A DNA stretch of 64,000 bases from DAIQNV01 sp036788215 (GTDB lineage Bacteria > Planctomycetota > Phycisphaerae > Phycisphaerales > UBA1924). Of the stretch, positions 8,779 to 17,362 are shown piece by piece. The notes under the pieces were generated by a model. The model searched no databases, was not told where the DNA came from, and saw nothing but the letters and a program-made list of their open reading frames with translations. Both the position numbers and the translations under genes were made by a program. The stretch lies in contig DAIQNV010000002.1 of the NCBI GenBank assembly GCA_036788215.1, forward strand, positions 39,092 to 103,091, read 5' to 3'. Numbering within the stretch: position 1 is the first letter of the stretch; every line of letters begins with the position of its first letter.

Positions 8779-9170
8779 ACAGCATGATGAGTGCCCCCGC
8801 CGGGACCTTTGTCCCGAACGAGCTCTTCCCGATGCTCGGGAACCTTTCCCGCAACGACGCCGATTCCTGCGACTTCGGGATCATCCAGCTCGACGACTCG
8901 GGCAAGGTGATCATGGTCAACCGCTACCAGTCCGAACTCGGCGGCGTCCCCGTCTCCCAGTTCGAGAACCGCAACTGGTTCACCCAGATCGCACCCTGCA
9001 CCAACAACGGGCTGGTCTTCGGCATGTTCAAGAAGGGCGTCGCCGCGGGCAACATGAACACCGTGTTCCCCTACACCTTCACCTTCAAGATGAAGCCCAC
9101 CAACGTCAAGATCCACTTCTACCGCGACCAGAAGTCGGGCCGGAACTTCGCGTTCGTCGCCCGCGCCTGA
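8775..9170 (+). CDS. Photoactive yellow protein (PYP) homologue, single PAS domain
   Basis: This 131-aa PAS protein aligns along nearly its whole length with PYP, the blue-light receptor that binds p-coumarate through a thioester. The IAPC segment contains Cys75, equivalent to chromophore Cys69. The following FKKGVAAGNMNTVFPYTF and KMKPTNVKIH stretches match PYP closely, including the Phe96 and Met100 positions. However, chromophore-contacting Tyr42, Glu46, Thr50 and Arg52 correspond to Val48, Gln52, Gly56 and Val58. It may thus bind a different ligand or have shifted photochemistry. The GTG start at 8775 is favoured by AAGGAG seven bases upstream and by overlap with the previous gene. No tyrosine ammonia lyase gene is in the window, and no full coumarate:CoA ligase. 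Confidence 0.88.
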   Translation: MNSMMSAPAGTFVPNELFPMLGNLSRNDADSCDFGIIQLDDSGKVIMVNRYQSELGGVPVSQFENRNWFTQIAPCTNNGLVFGMFKKGVAAGNMNTVFPYTFTFKMKPTNVKIHFYRDQKSGRNFAFVARA

Positions 9171-9210
9171 TCCACCGGGCCCACCGCCCGACCAAGCGAT
9201 CGCGCACGCT

Positions 9211-9248
9211 CGCCCCGCCCGGGCCCACGCCCAGGCGGGGCGTCTTTC
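9211..9248 (+). terminator. Intrinsic terminator after the PYP homologue
   Basis: A perfect 9-bp stem (CGCCCCGCC / GGCGGGGCG) with a 14-base loop is followed by TCTTTC. It closes the block ending at 9170, before the secretion genes. Confidence 0.65.
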
Positions 9249-9306
9249 TGCGCGCACCGGCACCGCCCCCCCGGTACCATCGGGCCTCCCCGAAGGAGAG
9301 TGCCGC

Positions 9307-11229
9307 GTGGTCCACAGTCGAGCCTGCGCCCTGCTCTGCGCGTGCGTGCTGGGCCCGCTCACCGCCGCGGCCGACCCGACCGCCACCCCGCCGGGACCGG
9401 AGACCGCCCGGGCCATCACGCCCGACCCCGCCCGCGATGGCTTCCGGTACCCGGTCTCCCGCGTCCGATTCAGCCTGCCCTACGAGCACCAGGACGCGCC
9501 CGATCTCGGGTCGATCAGCGCGACCGTCGTCCCCCTGACGCCCACCCCCGAGGGCTGGATCGCCCCGCCCACGCCCGGCGCCCCCACCGTCGAGGTCGCT
9601 CTCGACCGTCCCCTCGACGCGTTCGAAGCCGCCCCCCCGGTCCTCTTCGGGAGCGCGATCGCTGCCATCACCCGACGGGTCCAGTCCGCCTTCGCGACGG
9701 ACCCGGGACTCATCGGGCACCTCGTCATCCCCGACCCCGACCAGATCGATCCCGCCACCAGCGAGGATCTCCGCCCCGCGGCCGCGACCGATCTCACCGT
9801 CTCCATCTACCTCGCCACCGTCGCCGATACGCGCACGATCGGCTTCGGTCGCCGCCTGCCCGAGGACGCCCAGCCCATCAACCACCCCGCCCACGCCCGC
9901 ATCCTCCGCAACGCCCCGCTCGCGACCGGGGACCTGCTCGCCCGCCCGCCCATCGATCGCTTCGTCGCCCGCCTGAACCGCCACCCGGGCCGGCGGGTCG
10001 AGACCGCGGTCGCGCCGACGGGCGAGCCCGGGCGGGTCTCGCTCGACTTCCTCGTGACCGAAGCCAAGCCCTGGACCGTCTACGCCCAGGTCGCCAACAC
10101 CGGCACCCGCTCGACCGACGAGATGCGCATGCTCTTCGGCGCCCGCCACACCCAGCTCACCGGGCGGGACGACGTCCTCACCGTCAACTACATCACCGCG
10201 GAGTTCGACGCCACGAACGCGGTCGCCGCCAGCTATGTCCGCCCGCTCGACGACCTGGGCCGGATCACGCTCACGATCAACGGCGCTTGGAATGAGTACA
10301 CCGCGAGCGACATCGGGCTGGGCCTGGCTGCCCTGGAGGGCGAGGGCTACGACGCGGGCGCGGAACTGGCCATCGAGCTCGCCGAGATCGGCCGGGGCTT
10401 CCTCCACGCCTTCGCGGGCCTGCAGTACCGCCGGATCAGCATCGACAACCTCCTCGCGGGCGTCGAGGGCGAGACCGACCTCCTGCTCGCCAGCGCCGGC
10501 GTGCGATTCGCCAGGGCCGGCCTCACGAGCGATACCACACTCTCCGGTTCCATCGAGGCGAATCTCCCCGACATCGCCGGCACCGACGAGTCCGACCTCG
10601 TCTTCCTTGGGCGATCCGACGCGGACACCTCCTTCGCGGTCCTCCGGTTCGAAGCGGCCCACAGCCTTTTCCTTGAGCCCCTTTTCGACCCTGATGGCTA
10701 TGCGGGCCGGCGCGGGCCCGACGCCATGACCCTCGCCCACCGCCTCACCCTCTCCGCCCGAGGGCAGTACACGCCGGAGCGCCGCCTCGTCGCCAACCTG
10801 CAGGCCATCGCGGGCGGGTTCTTCACCGTCCGGGGCTACGAGGAGGCGGTCGCTTCGGGCGACTCGGCGCTCATCGCGTCGATCGAGTACCGGTATAGCC
10901 TCGCCGCCGCCCTGCCCCCGGCGGAGCGGGCGGGCTCCCTGGCGGGGCGACCCTTCCGCACCGCCCGGCAGGAGCCCTACGGCACCGCGGACTGGGACAT
11001 CGGCCTCCGCGTCTTCGCCGATCTCGCGGTCGTGGACAACAACGACCGGGCCCCGGGCGAGTCCGACGAGACGCTGATGGGCATCGGCGTGGGTGTTGAC
11101 GCCCGGCTCTGGACCAACCTGACGGCCCGGGCCGACCTGGGCGTGGCACTCTCGGACGCTCGATCGCAGACGAACCCGGCGAATCAGGGCGATACCAGGC
11201 TGCATTTCGCCGTCATCGTGTCATACTGA
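9307..11229 (+). CDS. TpsB-type outer-membrane transporter (ShlB/FhaC/HecB family)
   Basis: This 640-aa exported protein starts at GTG with AAGGAG upstream and has a signal peptide ending around AAADP. The N-terminal third contains one or two POTRA-like modules. The remainder is an alternating beta-barrel pattern (WTVYAQVANTGTRSTDEMRMLFG, then DVLTVNYITAEFD) ending in the C-terminal aromatic strand LHFAVIVSY, the usual outer-membrane barrel finish. TpsB proteins pass one large exoprotein across the outer membrane without ATP. The candidate cargo begins 14 bp downstream, which is the normal two-partner (type Vb) layout. The barrel similarity is weaker than for proteobacterial FhaC; the pairing with a clear TPS-domain protein makes the call firm. 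Confidence 0.85.
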   Translation: MVHSRACALLCACVLGPLTAAADPTATPPGPETARAITPDPARDGFRYPVSRVRFSLPYEHQDAPDLGSISATVVPLTPTPEGWIAPPTPGAPTVEVALDRPLDAFEAAPPVLFGSAIAAITRRVQSAFATDPGLIGHLVIPDPDQIDPATSEDLRPAAATDLTVSIYLATVADTRTIGFGRRLPEDAQPINHPAHARILRNAPLATGDLLARPPIDRFVARLNRHPGRRVETAVAPTGEPGRVSLDFLVTEAKPWTVYAQVANTGTRSTDEMRMLFGARHTQLTGRDDVLTVNYITAEFDATNAVAASYVRPLDDLGRITLTINGAWNEYTASDIGLGLAALEGEGYDAGAELAIELAEIGRGFLHAFAGLQYRRISIDNLLAGVEGETDLLLASAGVRFARAGLTSDTTLSGSIEANLPDIAGTDESDLVFLGRSDADTSFAVLRFEAAHSLFLEPLFDPDGYAGRRGPDAMTLAHRLTLSARGQYTPERRLVANLQAIAGGFFTVRGYEEAVASGDSALIASIEYRYSLAAALPPAERAGSLAGRPFRTARQEPYGTADWDIGLRVFADLAVVDNNDRAPGESDETLMGIGVGVDARLWTNLTARADLGVALSDARSQTNPANQGDTRLHFAVIVSY

Positions 11230-11243
11230 GGGCGAACCAAACC

Positions 11244-14200
11244 ATGAAGACACCGCCCGCAAACCTGATGCTCGCCGGAACGGCACTCCTGCTGTCGCTC
11301 CCCACCCTCCCCGCGGTCGCCGGCCCCGATGGCAGCACCGTCGCCCGGGGCTCCGCCTCCATCGCCCGGGACGGCGCCGTCACCACGATCACCGCGAGCG
11401 ACGGGGCGATCCTGAACCACCAGTCGTTCCACATCGCCCCGCACGAGGCGGTGCGGTTCCTGCAGCCCCACGCGGGCGCCCGCGTCCTCAACCGCGTCGT
11501 CGGACCGGACGCCTCGCTGATCGAGGGCAGCCTCTTCGCCAACGGGCGGGTCTACCTCGTCAACCCCAACGGCATCTTCATGGGCCCGGACGCGATCGTC
11601 CGTACCTCGGCCTTCATCGCGGCGGGCGCCCACATGGCCGATGCCGACTTCCTTGCCGGCCTCGACCGCTTCACCGACGCACGGGGCGCCGTGGTCAACC
11701 AGGGCCTGATCGAGGCTGGAGAGGTCATGCTCTTCGGGCGGACCGTCGCCAACCTCGGCACGATCAACGCCCCCAACGGGACCGTCGCGCTGCTCGCGGG
11801 GGAGAACCTCTACCTGAAGCCGGGCGATGGCGGGCCGCTGGTGCAGCTCGACGCGTCCGGGCCGCCCGAACGCCCCGCGGTGCACGCCGGGCCGACACTC
11901 GCCGCGGGCGACATCTACTCCATGGCGGTCTGGCAGGGCGGGCGCACGACCGCCCGGGCGGTGCGGGCGCAGAGCGCCGATGTCCGCCCTGTGGTCAACA
12001 CGGGCGACATCCGCGCTCAGAGCGACGACGGGCGGGGCGGGGAGATCCTGCTCGCGGGCCCCGCTGTCCGCGTGTGGGATGGCACGCTCGACGCCTCGGG
12101 GCCCATGGGCGGGGGCACGGTGCAGATCGGGGCCCGCCCCAACGGCGCCGCCCCGCTGAGCGCCACGGTCCACACCGAGGCGGGCGTCACCGTCCGGGCC
12201 GACGCGACCGGGCGGGGCGACGCCGGCTCGATCGAGCTGTGGTCCAGCCACCTGACCCTCGCCGCAGGGGAGCTTTCCGCCCGTGGTGGCCCCCTCGGGG
12301 GCGACGGGGGATTCATCGAAACCTCCAGCATGGGCGGGCTCCTTGCGGACGCGGGGGTCGATATCGGGGCGAGCAACGGTCGGGCGGGGCTCTACCTGAT
12401 CGACCCGGTGGACGTGCTGATCACAACACGTGCGCTCGCGCTCAGCAAGCTTGGCCAGTTGACGAACCCCACCGGCGAGCCCGTCCTGAGCCTCGTTCTG
12501 GTCAACCGGGTGACGCAGGCACTCCTGACGGGCAATGTCGAGATCAATACCGAGTTCTCCCGCGGCGCGGGCAACGGGACGATCACGGTCGATGTCGAGG
12601 ACCCGGACCGTTTCGGCGCAGAAGCGGTGAGCTACGCCCTGCCCGGCCCGCGCACGCTGACACTCCGCGCGCACCGCGATATCCGCATCCTGAGCCCGCT
12701 CGCACCCGACGGAACGAGTGCGCCCCTGAACCTCGTGCTCGCGGCGAACAGCACCTTCCCGAACGACCCCGACCCCGACCCGGCGACGGGAGACGTCCGC
12801 CTCTCCGCGCCCATCCGCCTCTCCGGGGGCGGCCTGACCTCGTCGGGCGTCAACTTCAACGGGACGCTTGGCCTGATCACCGCCGGCTGGGTCGACCTGC
12901 AGCACTCGGGAACCGTCACGCTGGGATCGGATGTCACGCTCACCGGCATCGGACCCGGGGGCAACGCGCTCCGCGCGACCGGCACGAGCTTCACACTGAA
13001 CGCCAATGTGCCGCTGACGACCTCCGCCGGAGGCGGGATCAGCCTCTCGTTCTCCGACACGGTCACCATCGGGAACGGGGGGCTCCTTGACCTGGGCAAC
13101 GCCTTCAGCATCACGGGGGCCCAGTCCGTCTCCCTCGGGCGTGACGTGCGCACGACGGGCGACCCGATCACCATCGAGGGTGCGGTGACGCTGACCGGCG
13201 GGGACCGGCTCTTGCGGAGCAACTTCAACACCCTCGGCGCACCCATAGCGCTCGGAGCGATCGAGCGGGCCGCGACGGACCCGGGCGGGCTCACCGTGCG
13301 GTCGGGCAACGGCGCCATCGTTCTGGGCGACGCCGGCCAGGCGAACCCGCTCGCGTTCATGACGGTCGAAGGCGCGTCCGTCTCCGTCGGCAGCGCCAGG
13401 ACCACCGGTCCCCAGACCTACACCGTGCAGAACGCCCAACTGCGCGGAGGCACACTCGAGACCGCGAGCGCAAACCTCGCGATCTTCGGCGCGTCGCGCC
13501 TGCAGGGCAGCACGACGCTGCGCACCTCGGGCGGGCCGGGCGGGGGCGCGGTGACCCTCGGGTCTGTCGACTCCGACGGCGCGGGAAGCCGCGCCTTCAC
13601 GATCGACGCGGGCTCCGCCCCCGTTGGACTGACCGGCGACATCGGCGGGCTCGCGGCCCCGCAGTCGCTGACGATCAACGCGGGACCGATCTCCGCAGCG
13701 TCGCTCGTGACCCTGGGCCCGCAGAGCATCACCGCGACGGAGACCACGCTGCGAGGCGGGATCGTCGCCTCGCTCGTGGGGGGCTCGATCACCTTCATCG
13801 GGCAGGTCCGACTGAATAACGGTGTGACCGCCTTCACCGCGGGCAACGCCGGCGACGACCTGAACTTCGTCGGCCCCATCGTCGCCCCGGGCGTCGGGCT
13901 CGCGCTCAACGCCGGACAGGCGGGCACCGTGACCTTCCTGAGCGGCGCCGGGCTCGTGGGCGGGGAGCTGGGGCGCCTCGATGTCTCGCTCGCCGGGCTA
14001 ACGCAGCTCGCGGGCGATATCCGCACGCTCGGGGGCGTCCGCATCGGCTCCCCGCTCCGGATCGTGGGCGGCTCATCCATCGTGGACGCCCGGGGCGGCA
14101 CCACCGTCATCGCGGGCGACGTGACCGGCGCCGCGGGCCTCGCCCCGACGCTGACTTTCGCCTGGGAGGGCACCGCCGGCGTGCAGGTCATCGGCAGCAC

Positions 14201-15410
14201 CTCCTTGCTCCGCACGCCCCTGACGATCCTGGGCAACGTCGGCTCCACAGGCGGGGACAGCGAGACCTTCGCCCTGGGCTCCGTCATCTTCGGCTCGGAC
14301 ACGCCGGGCGGAGCGATCCCCACGACCGCCTCCGTCGTCTTCTCGAGCGTCGAGCCCGGCGCCAACGGTCTCTACGACGCGGGGGCGATCGACCTGGGGC
14401 GGGCCTACACGATCCGCGCCCTCGACGCGATCACCTTCGGCGCTTCGCGGAAGCTCCTGGTCTTCGGCTCCGCCGAACTCCGCGCGGGCGCGCCCGGGCG
14501 GAGCGGAGCGATGCTGCTGGGCGACGTGACAACCTTCGGAGACCTCGCCCTCCGCTCCTTAGGCCCCGCCGGCACCATGGCCTTCCGCTCCCGCCCGCCC
14601 GGCTTCGTCGAGTCACCCGCCACCGAGATCGACCGCCTCGCCGGCGGGGGAGGCGTGCTGACCCCCGACACCGGCGTCGACGTCGTCTCAGGGGGCAACC
14701 TCACCTGGGAGATCACCAGCGGGACGGGTGCCCCGACCCAGGGGGGCGGACCGGTCGTCGTGCTCGTCGCGGCCAATCCCGGGCTCTCCCCCGCGGGCAA
14801 TGTGCTCTCCTTCGCATCACCCATGAGCACAGCGCTCTTCGCGGGCCAGGGCCCGGCCACGACCGGACGCCTGTTCTCGTACGACCTGTCCGCCGCCGCG
14901 ATCGGTGCGTCCGGCGGCGGGCCGGGTTCCAACGGAGGCGGAACGGGCGGCAATGGCGGGTCCGGCGGAGGCACGCCCGGTGGCGGCACTCCCGACACCG
15001 GTGTCACGACAACCGTCGACCCCGCGGAGGCGCGGGCCCTCCTCGAATCCGAGGGCGTCTTCACGGAGCTCGCCTCACCTACCCGCGTCCTGAGCGACGC
15101 GGACGCCCTCGCGTCCCTCGGGATCATCCTGATCGACGACGCCACCGCCGGACGCGGCGCCGCCACAGGCGGCGCGATCGTCCTCGTCGACCAGGCACCC
15201 TTCGGAGGAGTCGACCCCGAAGAGCCCTACCGGGTCTCCTCGCGCCGCGTGAGCCGGACCGCGGCGACCGCAGCCGCGGAGCGTTTCCGCGAAGTCGTGG
15301 CCGGGACGGGCGACCTGCAATCCCTCGCAAATGCGCTCGCGGCCCTCGGGCTGACCGACGGTGAACGTGCGCTCGCGCTCGATCGGGCGGGGCGCGCCCT
15401 GGGCGGGTAG
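11244..15410 (+). CDS. TpsA exoprotein with filamentous-haemagglutinin N-terminal (TPS) domain
   Basis: This 1388-aa protein has a signal peptide (LMLAGTALLLSLPTLPAVAG) and then a TPS secretion domain: SFHIAPHEAVRFLQP, VLNRVVGPDASLIEG and VYLVNPNGIFMGP (the NPNG motif at residues 107-110). The rest is low-complexity beta-helix repeat rich in Gly, Thr and Leu, with GGFIETSS and YLIDPVDVLIT marking the usual early domain boundary. A Gly/Pro linker near residue 1230 precedes a more charged C-terminal domain. It is probably surface-exposed or released and may act as an adhesin. No toxin domain is recognised at the C-terminus, and no immunity gene follows, so contact-dependent inhibition is unlikely. 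Confidence 0.92.
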   Translation: MKTPPANLMLAGTALLLSLPTLPAVAGPDGSTVARGSASIARDGAVTTITASDGAILNHQSFHIAPHEAVRFLQPHAGARVLNRVVGPDASLIEGSLFANGRVYLVNPNGIFMGPDAIVRTSAFIAAGAHMADADFLAGLDRFTDARGAVVNQGLIEAGEVMLFGRTVANLGTINAPNGTVALLAGENLYLKPGDGGPLVQLDASGPPERPAVHAGPTLAAGDIYSMAVWQGGRTTARAVRAQSADVRPVVNTGDIRAQSDDGRGGEILLAGPAVRVWDGTLDASGPMGGGTVQIGARPNGAAPLSATVHTEAGVTVRADATGRGDAGSIELWSSHLTLAAGELSARGGPLGGDGGFIETSSMGGLLADAGVDIGASNGRAGLYLIDPVDVLITTRALALSKLGQLTNPTGEPVLSLVLVNRVTQALLTGNVEINTEFSRGAGNGTITVDVEDPDRFGAEAVSYALPGPRTLTLRAHRDIRILSPLAPDGTSAPLNLVLAANSTFPNDPDPDPATGDVRLSAPIRLSGGGLTSSGVNFNGTLGLITAGWVDLQHSGTVTLGSDVTLTGIGPGGNALRATGTSFTLNANVPLTTSAGGGISLSFSDTVTIGNGGLLDLGNAFSITGAQSVSLGRDVRTTGDPITIEGAVTLTGGDRLLRSNFNTLGAPIALGAIERAATDPGGLTVRSGNGAIVLGDAGQANPLAFMTVEGASVSVGSARTTGPQTYTVQNAQLRGGTLETASANLAIFGASRLQGSTTLRTSGGPGGGAVTLGSVDSDGAGSRAFTIDAGSAPVGLTGDIGGLAAPQSLTINAGPISAASLVTLGPQSITATETTLRGGIVASLVGGSITFIGQVRLNNGVTAFTAGNAGDDLNFVGPIVAPGVGLALNAGQAGTVTFLSGAGLVGGELGRLDVSLAGLTQLAGDIRTLGGVRIGSPLRIVGGSSIVDARGGTTVIAGDVTGAAGLAPTLTFAWEGTAGVQVIGSTSLLRTPLTILGNVGSTGGDSETFALGSVIFGSDTPGGAIPTTASVVFSSVEPGANGLYDAGAIDLGRAYTIRALDAITFGASRKLLVFGSAELRAGAPGRSGAMLLGDVTTFGDLALRSLGPAGTMAFRSRPPGFVESPATEIDRLAGGGGVLTPDTGVDVVSGGNLTWEITSGTGAPTQGGGPVVVLVAANPGLSPAGNVLSFASPMSTALFAGQGPATTGRLFSYDLSAAAIGASGGGPGSNGGGTGGNGGSGGGTPGGGTPDTGVTTTVDPAEARALLESEGVFTELASPTRVLSDADALASLGIILIDDATAGRGAATGGAIVLVDQAPFGGVDPEEPYRVSSRRVSRTAATAAAERFREVVAGTGDLQSLANALAALGLTDGERALALDRAGRALGG

Positions 15411-15424
15411 CGCCCGCCTGCGGC

Positions 15425-17263
15425 TCAGTCGTCGTCCTCGGTCTCATCCCACGGTTGGCCCAGCCACGCCTCGAACACCGCCCGCTGCAGTTCAGTCGGG
15501 TTGTCGACCCGCCCGAGCTCGTAGTCGCCATAGGGCGATCCCGCGAGGGCAAGCGTCACGGTCCGCAGGCGATCGTGATGGAAGTAGGTCAGCGTGATCT
15601 CATCGCCCGGCGCGTGTTCCTCAACGAGAGCGTTCAGATCCCCCGTGCCGATCCGCCGGCTCTCGATGGCGACCAGCCGATCCCCCGCGACCAGGCCCGA
15701 CCCGAACGCGGGCCCCGCCTCGTCGATGGACGCGACGATGCGCTCCCCGTTCTCCGTGCGGGTGGAAATGCCGAGGTAGGGCTCCCCGTCGGCTTCGTAG
15801 GTCAACTCGAGCCCCGCCACCAGCAACGCGTCCTCGAGCGGCAGGGGCACCGTGCCATCGATGTGGTCGGCGAACCACCGATCGAGGTTCGTTCCCGCGA
15901 CATCGGAAGCGACCCTCCGGAAGTCCTCGGGCGTGTACCCGCCCCGCGTCCAGGGGAAACGCTCGTTCATGCCCCGCATGACATCATCAAGCGACCGCGC
16001 ATTGCCCGTGAGTTCGCGGATGCGAAGATCGAGGCAGAGCGCGGCGAGGGCGCCCCGCCCGTAGAAGTTGACCATGACGTTGTTGCGGTCGGCGTGGCGC
16101 TGCAGCGCAAAGAGATGGATCCACGCGTCCCATGACGATTCGGACAGGCTCTGGCGGTTGCGGGCGAACTTGTTCCGCGTGGCCCCGACGCCGGAAACGA
16201 TGCGCCCGAGATACTTGTCGACCTTCATCTGGCCGGTCCGGGCGAGCGTGAGGTCGTCGTAGTAGCTCGTGATGCCCTCGACGATCCAGAGATCGGGCGT
16301 GTAGTTCTCGTGCACGAAGTCGTAGGGCGTGATGCCGGCGGGGCGGAAGTTCTTGACGTTCCATGTGTGAAAGAGCTCGTGCGCAACCAGGCTCAGGAAA
16401 CCGACGTAGCGGTCCTCGTCCGCGAAGACACCGGGGCGCGTCTGCATGATCGTGGAATTCAGGTGCTCCGTCCCGCCACCGGCGCCGGGGTAGATGTGGA
16501 CCATGTAGACATACCGGTCGTAGGGCGCCGATCCGAACATCGCGATCTGCTCGTCGGTGATCTTCTTGAAGTCCTCGACGAGTTCCTCGGGGTCGTACCC
16601 GAGCGCCTCGGGAGAGTTGCTCTCAGGATCAGCCCAGATGGTAATCTCGTGCGGGATGCCATGGGACTCGAAGCGGTAGATGTCGAGGTCGCCCATCTCG
16701 AAGGGCGAGTCCGCGAGCACATCGTACGACGGGCTCAGCCACGCATCGGGCACCGCCCCGTCGGGCTCGAGCCCCGTCGCGATCACCCAGCCCGCCGGCA
16801 CGTCCGCGATGCGGACGCGGTGCGGCTCGTTCCGCGTGGGCTCGTTGTAGACGAGCACCGCCGACGCATCGAAGAAGCAGTGCGTCGCATCGAGATAGCG
16901 GGTGCGGTCGTTCCGGGCGTCGGCGAAGACCGCGTACTCAAGCGTCACGGGCCCCGGCTCACTCGCCTCGACACGCCAGGTCGTCTTGTCGGTCTTCCGA
17001 ACGGGCAGCGGATCGCCCGCGCCGTCCCGGGCCCGCACATCGCGGACCGTTGAGGCAAAGTCGAGGATCACATAGCGACCGGATCGCCACGTCGGCAGCG
17101 TGAAGTCGACCGGGCCGGTGGAAGCCCGGTCGAGGGTCGCCTCCACACGGATCAACTGGGCGGGCGCATCCCGGAGGGAGACCGCGTAGTCGATCGCGAC
17201 CGGCTGCGCGTGCGCACACGCCGGGAGGAAGAGGAGGACGAGGGCAAGGGTGGCTTGGCGCAA
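15425..17263 (-). CDS. M61 glycyl-aminopeptidase-family metalloprotease with PDZ domain
   Basis: This 612-aa secreted or periplasmic protein begins with a signal peptide (ALVLLFLPACAHAQ). The GGGTEH motif (about 262-267) and the zinc motif HELFHTWN (His295, Glu296, His299), with Glu329 in WIVEGITSYY, identify the M61 family. A PDZ domain follows at roughly 480-580 (FGSGLVAGDRLVAIESR). The N-terminal beta domain fits family architecture. M61 enzymes are aminopeptidases with preference for Gly/Ala. The gene converges on the TpsA gene with only 14 bp between the stops. It is probably transcribed alone. Confidence 0.93.
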   Translation of the reverse strand: MRQATLALVLLFLPACAHAQPVAIDYAVSLRDAPAQLIRVEATLDRASTGPVDFTLPTWRSGRYVILDFASTVRDVRARDGAGDPLPVRKTDKTTWRVEASEPGPVTLEYAVFADARNDRTRYLDATHCFFDASAVLVYNEPTRNEPHRVRIADVPAGWVIATGLEPDGAVPDAWLSPSYDVLADSPFEMGDLDIYRFESHGIPHEITIWADPESNSPEALGYDPEELVEDFKKITDEQIAMFGSAPYDRYVYMVHIYPGAGGGTEHLNSTIMQTRPGVFADEDRYVGFLSLVAHELFHTWNVKNFRPAGITPYDFVHENYTPDLWIVEGITSYYDDLTLARTGQMKVDKYLGRIVSGVGATRNKFARNRQSLSESSWDAWIHLFALQRHADRNNVMVNFYGRGALAALCLDLRIRELTGNARSLDDVMRGMNERFPWTRGGYTPEDFRRVASDVAGTNLDRWFADHIDGTVPLPLEDALLVAGLELTYEADGEPYLGISTRTENGERIVASIDEAGPAFGSGLVAGDRLVAIESRRIGTGDLNALVEEHAPGDEITLTYFHHDRLRTVTLALAGSPYGDYELGRVDNPTELQRAVFEAWLGQPWDETEDDD

Positions 17264-17362
17264 GGGGGGCTCCGTGGGGTCGGTGGGGTCCGTGGGTGCG
17301 CGCGAACACGCCGAGGGTACAGCCCTCGGCGTGCGCGTGGCAAGCGGGATGTCGGCGTGCCG

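Noticed and set aside
9106..13439. Two long antisense frames (9106-11205 and 11184-13439) under the two-partner secretion genes
   Set aside because: Gly/Arg-rich shadows; the + strand frames have signal peptides and barrel or TPS motifs.
15402..15418. Small GC hairpin around the TpsA stop
   Set aside because: Stem of 6 bp spanning the stop codon with no T-tract. Not convincing as a terminator.
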